DNA from: Firmicutes bacterium AM41-11
GTDB taxonomy: Bacteria; Bacillota_I; Bacilli_A; Erysipelotrichales; Erysipelotrichaceae
DNA: 34,722 nucleotides
NCBI GenBank assembly: GCA_003480165.1
Contig: QUIQ01000017.1
Location: 1-34,722 of the forward strand
Reading direction: 5' to 3'
Positions 16,583 through 22,066 of the stretch are shown here, piece by piece. The position numbers and the translations under genes are program-made. Every line of letters starts with the position of its first letter. Position 1 is the first letter of the stretch. The notes under the pieces are model-generated. The model did no database searches, was not told the origin of the DNA, and was given only the letters and a program-made list of their open reading frames with translations.

Positions 16583-17455
16583 ATGGCGAGCTGGGATGAT
16601 ATATATTGTCGAATCTGTGAAAATATTTTAACGAATGGACGCCAAGTACATAATCGTACAGGCGTTGATTCAATCAAAATTCCAAGTGCTTTTTTTGAAT
16701 TGAATGTGGGGAAAGAATTTCCCATCCTTACCACAAAACAGTTGTTTATTCGTCAAGCTGTATTAGAAATGTTGTGGATCTATCAAGCCCAATCCAACGA
16801 TGTACGCTGGCTTCAAGAAAGAAATGTACATATTTGGGATTTATGGGAAATTGATGAAAATGGCGATTGGAAAGATGTGAATACCGGTAAAGTATTAAAA
16901 CATTTTGATCCATCATATGCCCATACCATTGGAACGGCTTATGGATATATTGTAAAGAAAATGGGTTTAATGGACCGTTTGATTGACAGTTTAATAAATA
17001 CGCCGGAAGATCGCCGGAGAATCATGTCTTTATGGCAAGATGATTATTTAGATACAGCAGTTTTGCCAAGCTGTGTATGGAGCAGTGAATGGGATATTAC
17101 CGATGGTAAATTGAACGCATGGGTTCATCAAAGAAGCTGTGATGTACCTTTAGGGCTTCCTTTTAATGTGACACAGTATGCCGTATTGATGAAGCTTTTA
17201 GCTCAGGTTACAGGTCTTGAAGCAGGTACTCTATCTTGGTCCATTAAAGATGCACATATTTATGTAAATCAAGTGGATGGTATTAAAGAACAACTGGATC
17301 GATACCACCGCAAAGGATCTTTACCAGCCCCAGAACTATGGATTAATCCAGAAATCAAAGATTTTTACGCTTTTGATAACAGTAAGGATCTAAAAGATAT
17401 TAAACTAGTAAATTATGAACATATGGGTAAGATTTCTTTCCCATTGTCCCAATAG
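16583..17455 (+). CDS. thyA: Thymidylate synthase
   Basis: 290 aa. HNRTGVDS near the start holds the substrate-binding arginine; the catalytic cysteine is residue 164 in LPSCVWSS; the dUMP-binding block is QRSCDVPLGLPFNVTQY; PELWINPEIKDFYAF is near the end. The CVW catalytic segment resembles the B. subtilis ThyA type more than the E. coli PCH type. It methylates dUMP using methylene-tetrahydrofolate, giving dihydrofolate for the next gene, folA, to recycle. AAGGAGG precedes the ATG. Confidence 0.95.
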   Translation: MASWDDIYCRICENILTNGRQVHNRTGVDSIKIPSAFFELNVGKEFPILTTKQLFIRQAVLEMLWIYQAQSNDVRWLQERNVHIWDLWEIDENGDWKDVNTGKVLKHFDPSYAHTIGTAYGYIVKKMGLMDRLIDSLINTPEDRRRIMSLWQDDYLDTAVLPSCVWSSEWDITDGKLNAWVHQRSCDVPLGLPFNVTQYAVLMKLLAQVTGLEAGTLSWSIKDAHIYVNQVDGIKEQLDRYHRKGSLPAPELWINPEIKDFYAFDNSKDLKDIKLVNYEHMGKISFPLSQ

Positions 17456-17463
17456 GTGAGACT

Positions 17464-17943
17464 ATGAGATTGATTGAAATTGCAGCAGTTGGAAAAGATA
17501 AAGAATTAGGAAAAGACAATGATTTAGTCTGGCATTTTAGCGAAGATATGAAATTCTTCCGCCGTCAGACCAAAGGCCATAGTGTGGTTATGGGACGTAA
17601 GACGTTTGAGTCTTTACCATCGATGTTACCGGGACGGCATCATATTGTGATCAGTCGTTCGAAACCACAGTTGCCAGAAGAAGTAGAAGTTTTCGAAACG
17701 CTTCATGCCTTTTTGGAAGCCTACAAAGATAAAGATGAAGATATCTATGTCATTGGTGGGGGAGAAATCTATCATCAGCTCTTACCTTATGCCAAGATTC
17801 TCTATCTAACCGAAATCAATGCGACTTGTCAGGCAGATGTCTTCTTTCCGGATTTTGATGCCTCTTTGTATCATCGTACGGTTTTAGGTAAAGAAAGTGA
17901 AGATGGCATTGATTATCAATTTGTGAAATATGAGAAAATGTAG
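17464..17943 (+). CDS. folA: Dihydrofolate reductase
   Basis: 159 aa. The family blocks are IAAVGKDKELGKDNDLVWHFSED with the substrate-binding acidic residue after the conserved Trp, VVMGRKTFESLP with the NADPH-binding region, and YVIGGGEIYHQLLPYA with the GG pair. It recycles the dihydrofolate produced by thyA just upstream (eight-base gap), a classic pairing. Confidence 0.95.
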   Translation: MRLIEIAAVGKDKELGKDNDLVWHFSEDMKFFRRQTKGHSVVMGRKTFESLPSMLPGRHHIVISRSKPQLPEEVEVFETLHAFLEAYKDKDEDIYVIGGGEIYHQLLPYAKILYLTEINATCQADVFFPDFDASLYHRTVLGKESEDGIDYQFVKYEKM

Positions 17944-17963
17944 TCGTATGGCTGCATTTTTTT
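17938..17963 (+). terminator. Weak terminator at the end of folA
   Basis: ATGTAG (17938-17943) pairs with CTGCAT (17952-17957) with one G-U pair around an 8-nt loop, followed by Ts. The left arm includes the folA stop. It is likely partial, letting some transcripts reach the second HAD gene. Confidence 0.5.
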
Positions 17964-17975
17964 GAAGGAGGTTTT

Positions 17976-18791
17976 ATGCAAGAAGTAAAATGTATCGCAA
18001 CCGATTTAGATGGTACTTTTTTAACCAATCAAAAAACCATCAGTCCGCGAAACCGGCAAGCTATTCAAGCCTGTAAAGAAAAGGGTATTTTATTTGGGAT
18101 AGCTACGGGTAGACCAACCGAAACGACGCAAAAAATGGTGAAAAAGTGGAACTTGGAAAAGGAAGTAGACTTTATTATGGGCATGAATGGTGGCTTGATC
18201 TATGACTGTCATACGCAAAAGATGGAACAATTTCATCCTTTAGATGGCTCTACGATTCAAGAAATCATTCGTTTCTTTGAAGGCACTAAGGCGCTCTTCC
18301 ATGTGAAGATGGGACTAGATCGCTATACAAACTTTTCCAATGAAACAACGCGTAAAGATGCCAAGCGCTTTGGGGAAAATGAAATTCAAGTTGATTTAAT
18401 TCCTTTTTTAGAAGGAAAGAAAGTCGCAAAACTCAATGTGGTATCGGATCCAAAAGATCAAGGCAAAGTGATTGAACGTGCCAATGCGTTTAAAGCCTTA
18501 CATCCAGAAGTTGTCGGTTTTCCAACCCAGGCTTACATTTATGAGTTTGTCGATTATCGCATTAATAAAGGCTTTGGCTTAAAGAAGGTAGCGGATCATT
18601 ATGGCATCGGCATGGAAAATACGCTAGCTTTTGGCGATGCAGAAAATGATTTAAAACTCTTAGAAGCAGCTGGATGTGGGGTTGCGATGAAGAATGGGGC
18701 AAAGATTGTCAAAGCAAATGCCAATGTGGTTGCCCCTTTTACGAATCAAGAAGATGCGGTAGCCCGTTATTTAGAAGAGCATGTTTTATAA
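17976..18791 (+). CDS. Cof-type HAD phosphatase (second paralogue)
   Basis: 271 aa, with motif I ATDLDGTFLTNQK, motif II ATGRP, NKGFGLKKV and FGDAENDLKLL. It shares long stretches with the product of 15758-16582 (for example MGMNGG versus VGMNGG and the NFSNETTRKDAK cap region), so the two arose by duplication and now flank thyA-folA. Substrate unknown. GAAGGAGG lies at good distance before ATG 17976. Confidence 0.9.
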   Translation: MQEVKCIATDLDGTFLTNQKTISPRNRQAIQACKEKGILFGIATGRPTETTQKMVKKWNLEKEVDFIMGMNGGLIYDCHTQKMEQFHPLDGSTIQEIIRFFEGTKALFHVKMGLDRYTNFSNETTRKDAKRFGENEIQVDLIPFLEGKKVAKLNVVSDPKDQGKVIERANAFKALHPEVVGFPTQAYIYEFVDYRINKGFGLKKVADHYGIGMENTLAFGDAENDLKLLEAAGCGVAMKNGAKIVKANANVVAPFTNQEDAVARYLEEHVL

Positions 18792-18816
18792 GGAGTCCTA
18801 AGGATTCCTTTTTTTT
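18790..18816 (+). terminator. Terminator after the second HAD gene
   Basis: AAGGAGTCC (18790-18798) and GGATTCCTT (18802-18810) form a 9-bp stem with one G-U pair around TAA, followed by Ts. The stem starts on the stop codon. Confidence 0.9.
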
Positions 18817-18831
18817 ATGAAAAGACAAAAT

Positions 18832-18854
18832 AAAAAAAGCCTTGAAGGCTTTTT
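18832..18854. terminator. Bidirectional terminator, 3' of tRNA-Lys
   Basis: AAAAAGCC and GGCTTTTT surround TTGAA, giving A-run/stem/T-run symmetry, so it can stop transcription from either side. On the - strand it lies 13 bases after the tRNA CCA end. Confidence 0.85.
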
Positions 18855-18866
18855 GAAATCAAATAA

Positions 18867-18942
18867 TGGTGGACCCTTAGGGATTCGAACCCTAGACCCA
18901 CTGATTAAGAGTCAGTTGCTCTGCCAACTGAGCTAAGGGTCC
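18867..18942 (-). tRNA. tRNA-Lys (anticodon CUU)
   Basis: On the - strand a 76-nt cloverleaf reads from GGACCCT to AGGGTCC-A-CCA with an encoded CCA. The D arm is GCTC/GAGC, the anticodon arm ACTGA-CTCTTAA-TCAGT gives anticodon CTT, and the T arm contains GGTTCGAATCC. It is a lone tRNA gene, with a promoter-like box upstream at 18959 and the terminator at 18832-18854. Confidence 0.97.
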
Positions 18943-18958
18943 AAGTGCTAATTGCTCG

Positions 18959-18980
18959 ATTATAATATCATGAACATGAT
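18959..18980 (-). promoter_or_regulatory. tRNA-Lys promoter -10 with adjacent dyad
   Basis: On the - strand TATAAT lies at 18964-18959, 17 bases upstream of the tRNA 5' end. Immediately upstream is a perfect dyad, ATCATG-TT-CATGAT (18967-18980), in the -35/-10 spacer. No good TTGACA is seen at 17 bp; TTGCAA occurs at 20 bp. Confidence 0.55.
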
Positions 18981-19093
18981 GGCTTTGCAAGAAGAATGTC
19001 AAAAAACCGGCGTGAATCCTAAAAAAGCTACATAGAGTTATCTTAAATCAGCCTCTAAGAAAAGGGTGATTCTGGACTTTCTTGTAAAAGGAA

Positions 19094-19124
19094 TTGCTTA
19101 TATCGTTTAGAAAGAGATTATAAT
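19094..19124 (+). promoter_or_regulatory. Promoter of the cupin gene
   Basis: TTGCTT at 19094-19099, a 19-bp spacer and TATAAT at 19119-19124, 31 bases before the ATG at 19156. The spacing is slightly long. Confidence 0.55.
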
Positions 19125-19155
19125 AAGCATAGGTAAGAGAGAAGGAGTAAGTAAA

Positions 19156-19716
19156 ATGGAAATCAAAGAAGCGAAGAATTTTCAGCCCATCCATGATTTT
19201 ATTCAGGGAGAAGGCGTGAATATCAGTCAAAAACGGTATAAAGATATTCAGTCGATTTATGCAAAGGTGGATACAAGTTTAGCTGAGGATACGTTGATGT
19301 ATGAAGTGTATACCTTAGAAGAAGACCAGCCAAGTCTAGGAAGTCTTTGTTGGGGATTGAGTGTATTGTATCCTGTTTCAGTATGTGGAGAATGTAATAT
19401 GACAAGAGGCCATTATCATTGTGATCCTACTTGCAATGAATTTTATTATGGAGCCAGCGGAGAAGGTCTATTGCTTTTAACTGATGAAAATGGAAATACC
19501 TATGCCGAAAAAGTCAAAGAAGGTTCCTTGCATCATATCTTAGGGTATCAAGCGCATCGCTTGGTTAATACCGGAAATACACCGTTAAAAGTTATCTGTG
19601 CCTGGTCTTCTCAAGCAGGGCATGATTATCAAAGAATGGAAAGAGAACCCTTTTCAGCGCGTATTTTTAAAGAAGAGGGAAAACTCGTAATTAAGGATTT
19701 GATACAAAAAGACTAG
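19156..19716 (+). CDS. Cupin-type glucose-6-phosphate isomerase-like protein
   Basis: 186 aa with a single cupin barrel. The metal site GHYHCDPTCNEFYYGASGEG (about residues 84-103) matches the H-x-H-x5-6-E-x-YYG-x-x-GxG pattern of archaeal-type phosphoglucose isomerases, with the last His ligand in YQAHRLVNTG. That family interconverts glucose-6-phosphate and fructose-6-phosphate. In a Firmicute it may be a second isomerase or act on a related sugar phosphate. The cysteines inside the metal motif (HCDPTC) are unusual to my knowledge. AAGGAG precedes the ATG. It is monocistronic, with its own promoter. Confidence 0.75.
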   Translation: MEIKEAKNFQPIHDFIQGEGVNISQKRYKDIQSIYAKVDTSLAEDTLMYEVYTLEEDQPSLGSLCWGLSVLYPVSVCGECNMTRGHYHCDPTCNEFYYGASGEGLLLLTDENGNTYAEKVKEGSLHHILGYQAHRLVNTGNTPLKVICAWSSQAGHDYQRMEREPFSARIFKEEGKLVIKDLIQKD

Positions 19717-19723
19717 AAAAAGC

Positions 19724-19753
19724 TTTACAAACAACTTGGATTTGTGGTAGATT
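19724..19753 (+). promoter_or_regulatory. Promoter of infC-rpmI-rplT
   Basis: TTTACA at 19724-19729, an 18-bp spacer and TAGATT at 19748-19753. Transcription would start near 19760 and enter the L20-type leader. Confidence 0.6.
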
Positions 19754-19759
19754 GTTTAG

Positions 19760-19877
19760 GTAAAGAAATGGAAAGATAGAAGTACTCTTCTCACCTGATG
19801 TGTTTTGATACATGGGTCAAGGCCAATTCAAATGAATGCCAGAGATTGATGAGTACGTTTATCGTGCTCATTTTTTT
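19760..19877 (+). promoter_or_regulatory. L20-type ribosomal protein leader with terminator
   Basis: The leader has the segment TTCTCACCTGATGTG and later ACATGGGTCAAGG, typical of Firmicute L20 leaders as I recall them. AGTACTC at 19781-19787 can pair with GAGTACG at 19851, competing with a terminator formed by ATGAGTAC (19849-19856) and GTGCTCAT (19864-19871) followed by Ts. L20 binding to the leader is known to favour termination, giving feedback control of infC-rpmI-rplT. Confidence 0.82.
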
Positions 19878-19893
19878 GTAGAGAAAAAGGTAG

Positions 19894-20448
19894 GTGTCGT
19901 ATATCCGTAATCGTAAAGTAGCCCCAAATAATGTGAATCATGATTTATTTAATGAAAAGATTCCATTTAAAGAAGTTCGTGTAATTGGTGCAAATGGTGA
20001 ACAGTTGGGCGTCATGTCAAAAAGAAAAGCACAAAATATTGCCAGTGAAGCAAATTTAGATTTATTATGTGTTGCTCCGAAAGCTAAACCGCCTGTTTGT
20101 AAGATATTAGACTATGGTCGTTATCATTTCGAACAGCAAAAGAAAGCTAAAGAAGCAAAGAAAAAACAACATGTCGTGGAAATGAAATCATTACGTTTGT
20201 CTCCGGTTGTAGATACACATGACTTTGAGACCAAGTTACGCCATGCGCAAAAATGGCTTGAGGCGGGGATGAAAGTTAAGATTGATATGCGATTCCGTGG
20301 CCGTTTGATCACACGTCAAGAAGTTGGACGTAAGATCATGAATGATTTTATTGAAGCGTTGGCAGAAGTCGGAAACGTTGAAAAACGTCCGAAGCTGGAA
20401 GGTAACACAATGTCTGTTACTTTATCGCCTAAGAAAGTGAAAAAGTAA
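19894..20448 (+). CDS. infC: Translation initiation factor IF-3
   Basis: 184 aa at most. Blocks: EVRVIGANGEQLGVMSKRKAQNIA (N-domain), VAPKAKPPVCKILDYGRYHFEQQ (linker start), and the C-domain IDMRFRGRLITRQEVGRKIM. IF-3 checks start codon fidelity on the 30S subunit. The start is uncertain: GTG 19894 has the ribosome binding sequence only three bases away, which is too close, while AGGTAGGTG at 19888-19896 sits six bases from an in-frame ATC at 19903. infC is known for rare starts (AUU in E. coli) that allow autoregulation, so the ATC is a serious alternative. Confidence 0.95.
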   Translation: MSYIRNRKVAPNNVNHDLFNEKIPFKEVRVIGANGEQLGVMSKRKAQNIASEANLDLLCVAPKAKPPVCKILDYGRYHFEQQKKAKEAKKKQHVVEMKSLRLSPVVDTHDFETKLRHAQKWLEAGMKVKIDMRFRGRLITRQEVGRKIMNDFIEALAEVGNVEKRPKLEGNTMSVTLSPKKVKK

Positions 20449-20460
20449 GGAGGAGCAATT

Positions 20461-20655
20461 ATGCCTAAGATGAAAAGTCATAGAGGACTTGCAAAAAGAG
20501 TTAAGAAAACAGGTTCTGGAAAATTAAAGAGATCACACGCTTATACATCTCACCGTTTCCACGGTAAGACAAAGAAACAAAGACGTCAATTAGCAAAACC
20601 TAGTACAGTACATGCTACAGACTACAAACGTATTAAAGAGATGTTAGTTAAGTAA
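20461..20655 (+). CDS. rpmI: 50S ribosomal protein L35
   Basis: 64 aa, very basic: [21 protein letters not shown], then [14 protein letters not shown], the L35 signature. AAGGAGGAGC precedes the ATG. It is the middle gene of infC-rpmI-rplT, under the upstream L20-type leader. Confidence 0.97.
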   Translation: MPKMKSHRGLAKRVKKTGSGKLKRSHAYTSHRFHGKTKKQRRQLAKPSTVHATDYKRIKEMLVK

Positions 20656-20673
20656 TAAGAGGAGGAAAAGAAA

Positions 20674-21033
20674 ATGGCAAGAGTTAAAGGTGGAACAGTT
20701 TCTCGTGCTCGTAGAAAGCGCGTTTTGAAACTTGCCAAAGGATACTTTGGATCAAAACACACATTATATAGAACAGCTAACGAACAAGTTATGCATTCAT
20801 TCAAATATGCATACAACGATCGTCGTAAGTTAAAAGGAAACATGCGTAAAATCTGGATTGCCCGTATCAATGCAGCCGCACGTATGAACGATTTATCTTA
20901 CTCACGTTTAATGCATGGTTTAAAATGTGCAAACATTGAAATCAACCGTAAAATGTTGAGTGAAATGGCTATCCATGATGCTGAATCTTTCACAAAACTT
21001 TGTGAGGAAGCAAAATCTGCTTTAAATGCTTAA
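20674..21033 (+). CDS. rplT: 50S ribosomal protein L20
   Basis: 119 aa, basic: [28 protein letters not shown] then [17 protein letters not shown], the L20 signature. It helps early assembly of the large subunit and is the autoregulator that would act on the leader at 19760-19877. AGAGGAGG precedes the ATG; a terminator follows at 21042. Confidence 0.97.
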   Translation: MARVKGGTVSRARRKRVLKLAKGYFGSKHTLYRTANEQVMHSFKYAYNDRRKLKGNMRKIWIARINAAARMNDLSYSRLMHGLKCANIEINRKMLSEMAIHDAESFTKLCEEAKSALNA

Positions 21034-21041
21034 TTCTATAG

Positions 21042-21068
21042 AGCGTACCAGTTTGGTGCGCTTTTTTT
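21042..21068 (+). terminator. Terminator after rplT
   Basis: AGCGTACC (21042-21049) and GGTGCGCT (21055-21062) pair with one G-U around AGTTT, followed by a T-run. Confidence 0.92.
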
Positions 21069-21070
21069 AT

Positions 21071-21100
21071 AAAAAAAGATTGATGATTGAACATCAATCT
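21071..21100 (-). terminator. Terminator of the HMA-domain gene
   Basis: On the - strand AGATTGATG and CATCAATCT pair perfectly over 9 bp around TTCAAT (arms 21092-21100 and 21077-21085), followed by Ts at 21077-21071. It faces the rplT terminator. Confidence 0.9.
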
Positions 21101-21453
21101 CAAATTGCAGAGGCTTGATAGCCTGTAGCTAATACAATATCAATAAGTTCACTAGTGGGGTGTTCCGTTTTCGAAAGAATGGTCACCTCATTTTTATTTG
21201 TATCCACTTTTGCCCAGTAGCCTTCTTTTTGATTAAAAGCATTTTCCACTCGAATCGTACAATTCTGACAATGCATGCCTGAAACATGTAGAACTGTTTT
21301 ATAGTTGTAGTGTGCTTTATTTCGATCTTTTACTTTTATTCGTTTTAAACTATCACCGGAACCACAACATCCGGATGTGGTTCTTTTTTTCATGGATTTA
21401 ATCGCAAAGAAAATAATAACACAGAGAATAAGACAAATAATGATTGTACTCAT
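21100..21453 (-). CDS. Membrane-anchored HMA-domain protein with a FeoB-associated-like N-terminus
   Basis: 117 aa on the - strand. An N-terminal membrane segment (residues 3-18) and basic stretch KSMKKR lead to TTSGCCGSGD (Cys 29-30), like the Cys-rich cytosolic tail of FeoB-associated proteins. Then comes an HMA fold with VSGMHCQNCTIRV (CxxC at 62 and 65) and the late LATGYQA. HMA domains bind soft metal ions such as copper, zinc or cadmium and hand them to a transporter. It is divergent from feoAAB with a matching promoter, so iron-linked control is likely. The combination looks like a metallochaperone or sensor for the Feo system, which is inference. AAGGAGG lies before its ATG. Confidence 0.8.
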   Translation of the reverse strand: MSTIIICLILCVIIFFAIKSMKKRTTSGCCGSGDSLKRIKVKDRNKAHYNYKTVLHVSGMHCQNCTIRVENAFNQKEGYWAKVDTNKNEVTILSKTEHPTSELIDIVLATGYQASAI

Positions 21454-21474
21454 AGGATTTTCCTCCTTACTGCT

Positions 21475-21503
21475 AGTCTAATCTTTAGAATTAGTTATGT
21501 CAA
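21475..21503 (-). promoter_or_regulatory. Promoter and dyad of the HMA-domain gene
   Basis: On the - strand TTGACA (21503-21498), 17 bp, TAGACT (21480-21475): the same two hexamers and spacing as the facing feo promoter. The spacer and -10 carry an imperfect dyad CTAAT-N7-ATTAG (21478-21494), a probable repressor site. Confidence 0.75.
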
Positions 21504-21531
21504 ACATAGTTGCACATGTATAACATTGTTG

Positions 21532-21584
21532 TTGACAACTAACAGCTGTTAGCTTAGACTTATTGTAGTTAGAGAGTTCTAACT
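21532..21584 (+). promoter_or_regulatory. feo promoter with two CTAA/TTAG dyads
   Basis: TTGACA (21532-21537), 17 bp, TAGACT (21555-21560). The spacer holds a perfect 14-bp palindrome CTAACAGCTGTTAG (21539-21552), and AGTTAGA-GAGT-TCTAACT (21567-21584) covers the expected transcript start. CTAAC/GTTAG half-sites resemble DtxR-family iron boxes, so an iron-responsive repressor is the likely controller; that identity is inferred. Confidence 0.78.
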
Positions 21585-21596
21585 AGGAGGAATTTT

Positions 21597-21806
21597 ATGC
21601 CACTATCATTTGCAGATATAAATGCTGTTAACACGATTCGAAAAGTTGGTGGTTCAAAAGAGCAACACCACCATTTAGAAAATTTAGGTTTTGTGGAAGG
21701 GGCACAAGTCATTGTTGTTTCAAAGACGAATGGAAACATCATCGTGAATATTAAAGATGTACGTATCGCATTGAGCGAAGAATTAGCGCGAAAGATTTTG
21801 GTATAA
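21597..21806 (+). CDS. feoA: FeoA-domain protein (first)
   Basis: 69-aa SH3-like FeoA protein. HHHLENLGFVEGAQVIVVSKTNGNIIVNIKDVRIALSEELARKILV has the family's GF-x-G-x-V and the DxRIAL/ELA ending. FeoA is thought to assist FeoB in ferrous iron uptake on the cytosolic side. TAGGAGG precedes the ATG. It is the first gene of the feo operon; its sequence is clearly distinct from the second FeoA, so this is not a recent duplication. Confidence 0.92.
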   Translation: MPLSFADINAVNTIRKVGGSKEQHHHLENLGFVEGAQVIVVSKTNGNIIVNIKDVRIALSEELARKILV

Positions 21807-21823
21807 GTGGAAGGAGGTTTCGC

Positions 21824-22042
21824 ATGACATTAAAAGAAGTTGAAGTTGGTCAAACTGTTACTGTAAAAAAATTACAAGGTCAAGGTGCGACCAAACGAAG
21901 AATTATGGATATGGGAATCACAAAAGGTGTGACGGTAAAAGTTGAAAAGGTTGCACCATTGGGTGATCCAATTGAATTAAAGGTACGTGGATATCAATTA
22001 TCGATTCGTAAAGCCGATGCTGAAATGATCGAAGTAGCTTAA
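21824..22042 (+). CDS. feoA: FeoA-domain protein (second)
   Basis: 72-aa FeoA protein: MTLKEVEVGQTVTVKKLQGQG, then RRIMDMGITKGVTVKVEKVAPLGDPIELKVRGYQLSIRKADA, the classical FeoA layout with the GDP-x-x-x-x-V-RGY motif. More typical than the first copy. AAGGAGG lies ahead of the ATG, and the feoB start follows 24 bases after its stop. Confidence 0.95.
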   Translation: MTLKEVEVGQTVTVKKLQGQGATKRRIMDMGITKGVTVKVEKVAPLGDPIELKVRGYQLSIRKADAEMIEVA

Positions 22043-22066
22043 TAGTCGTTTTAAAGGAGGGAAAAC

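Noticed and set aside
21597..22042. Two feoA genes as a recent tandem duplication
   Set aside because: The two proteins differ strongly in sequence; paired FeoA genes are common in Firmicutes and old.
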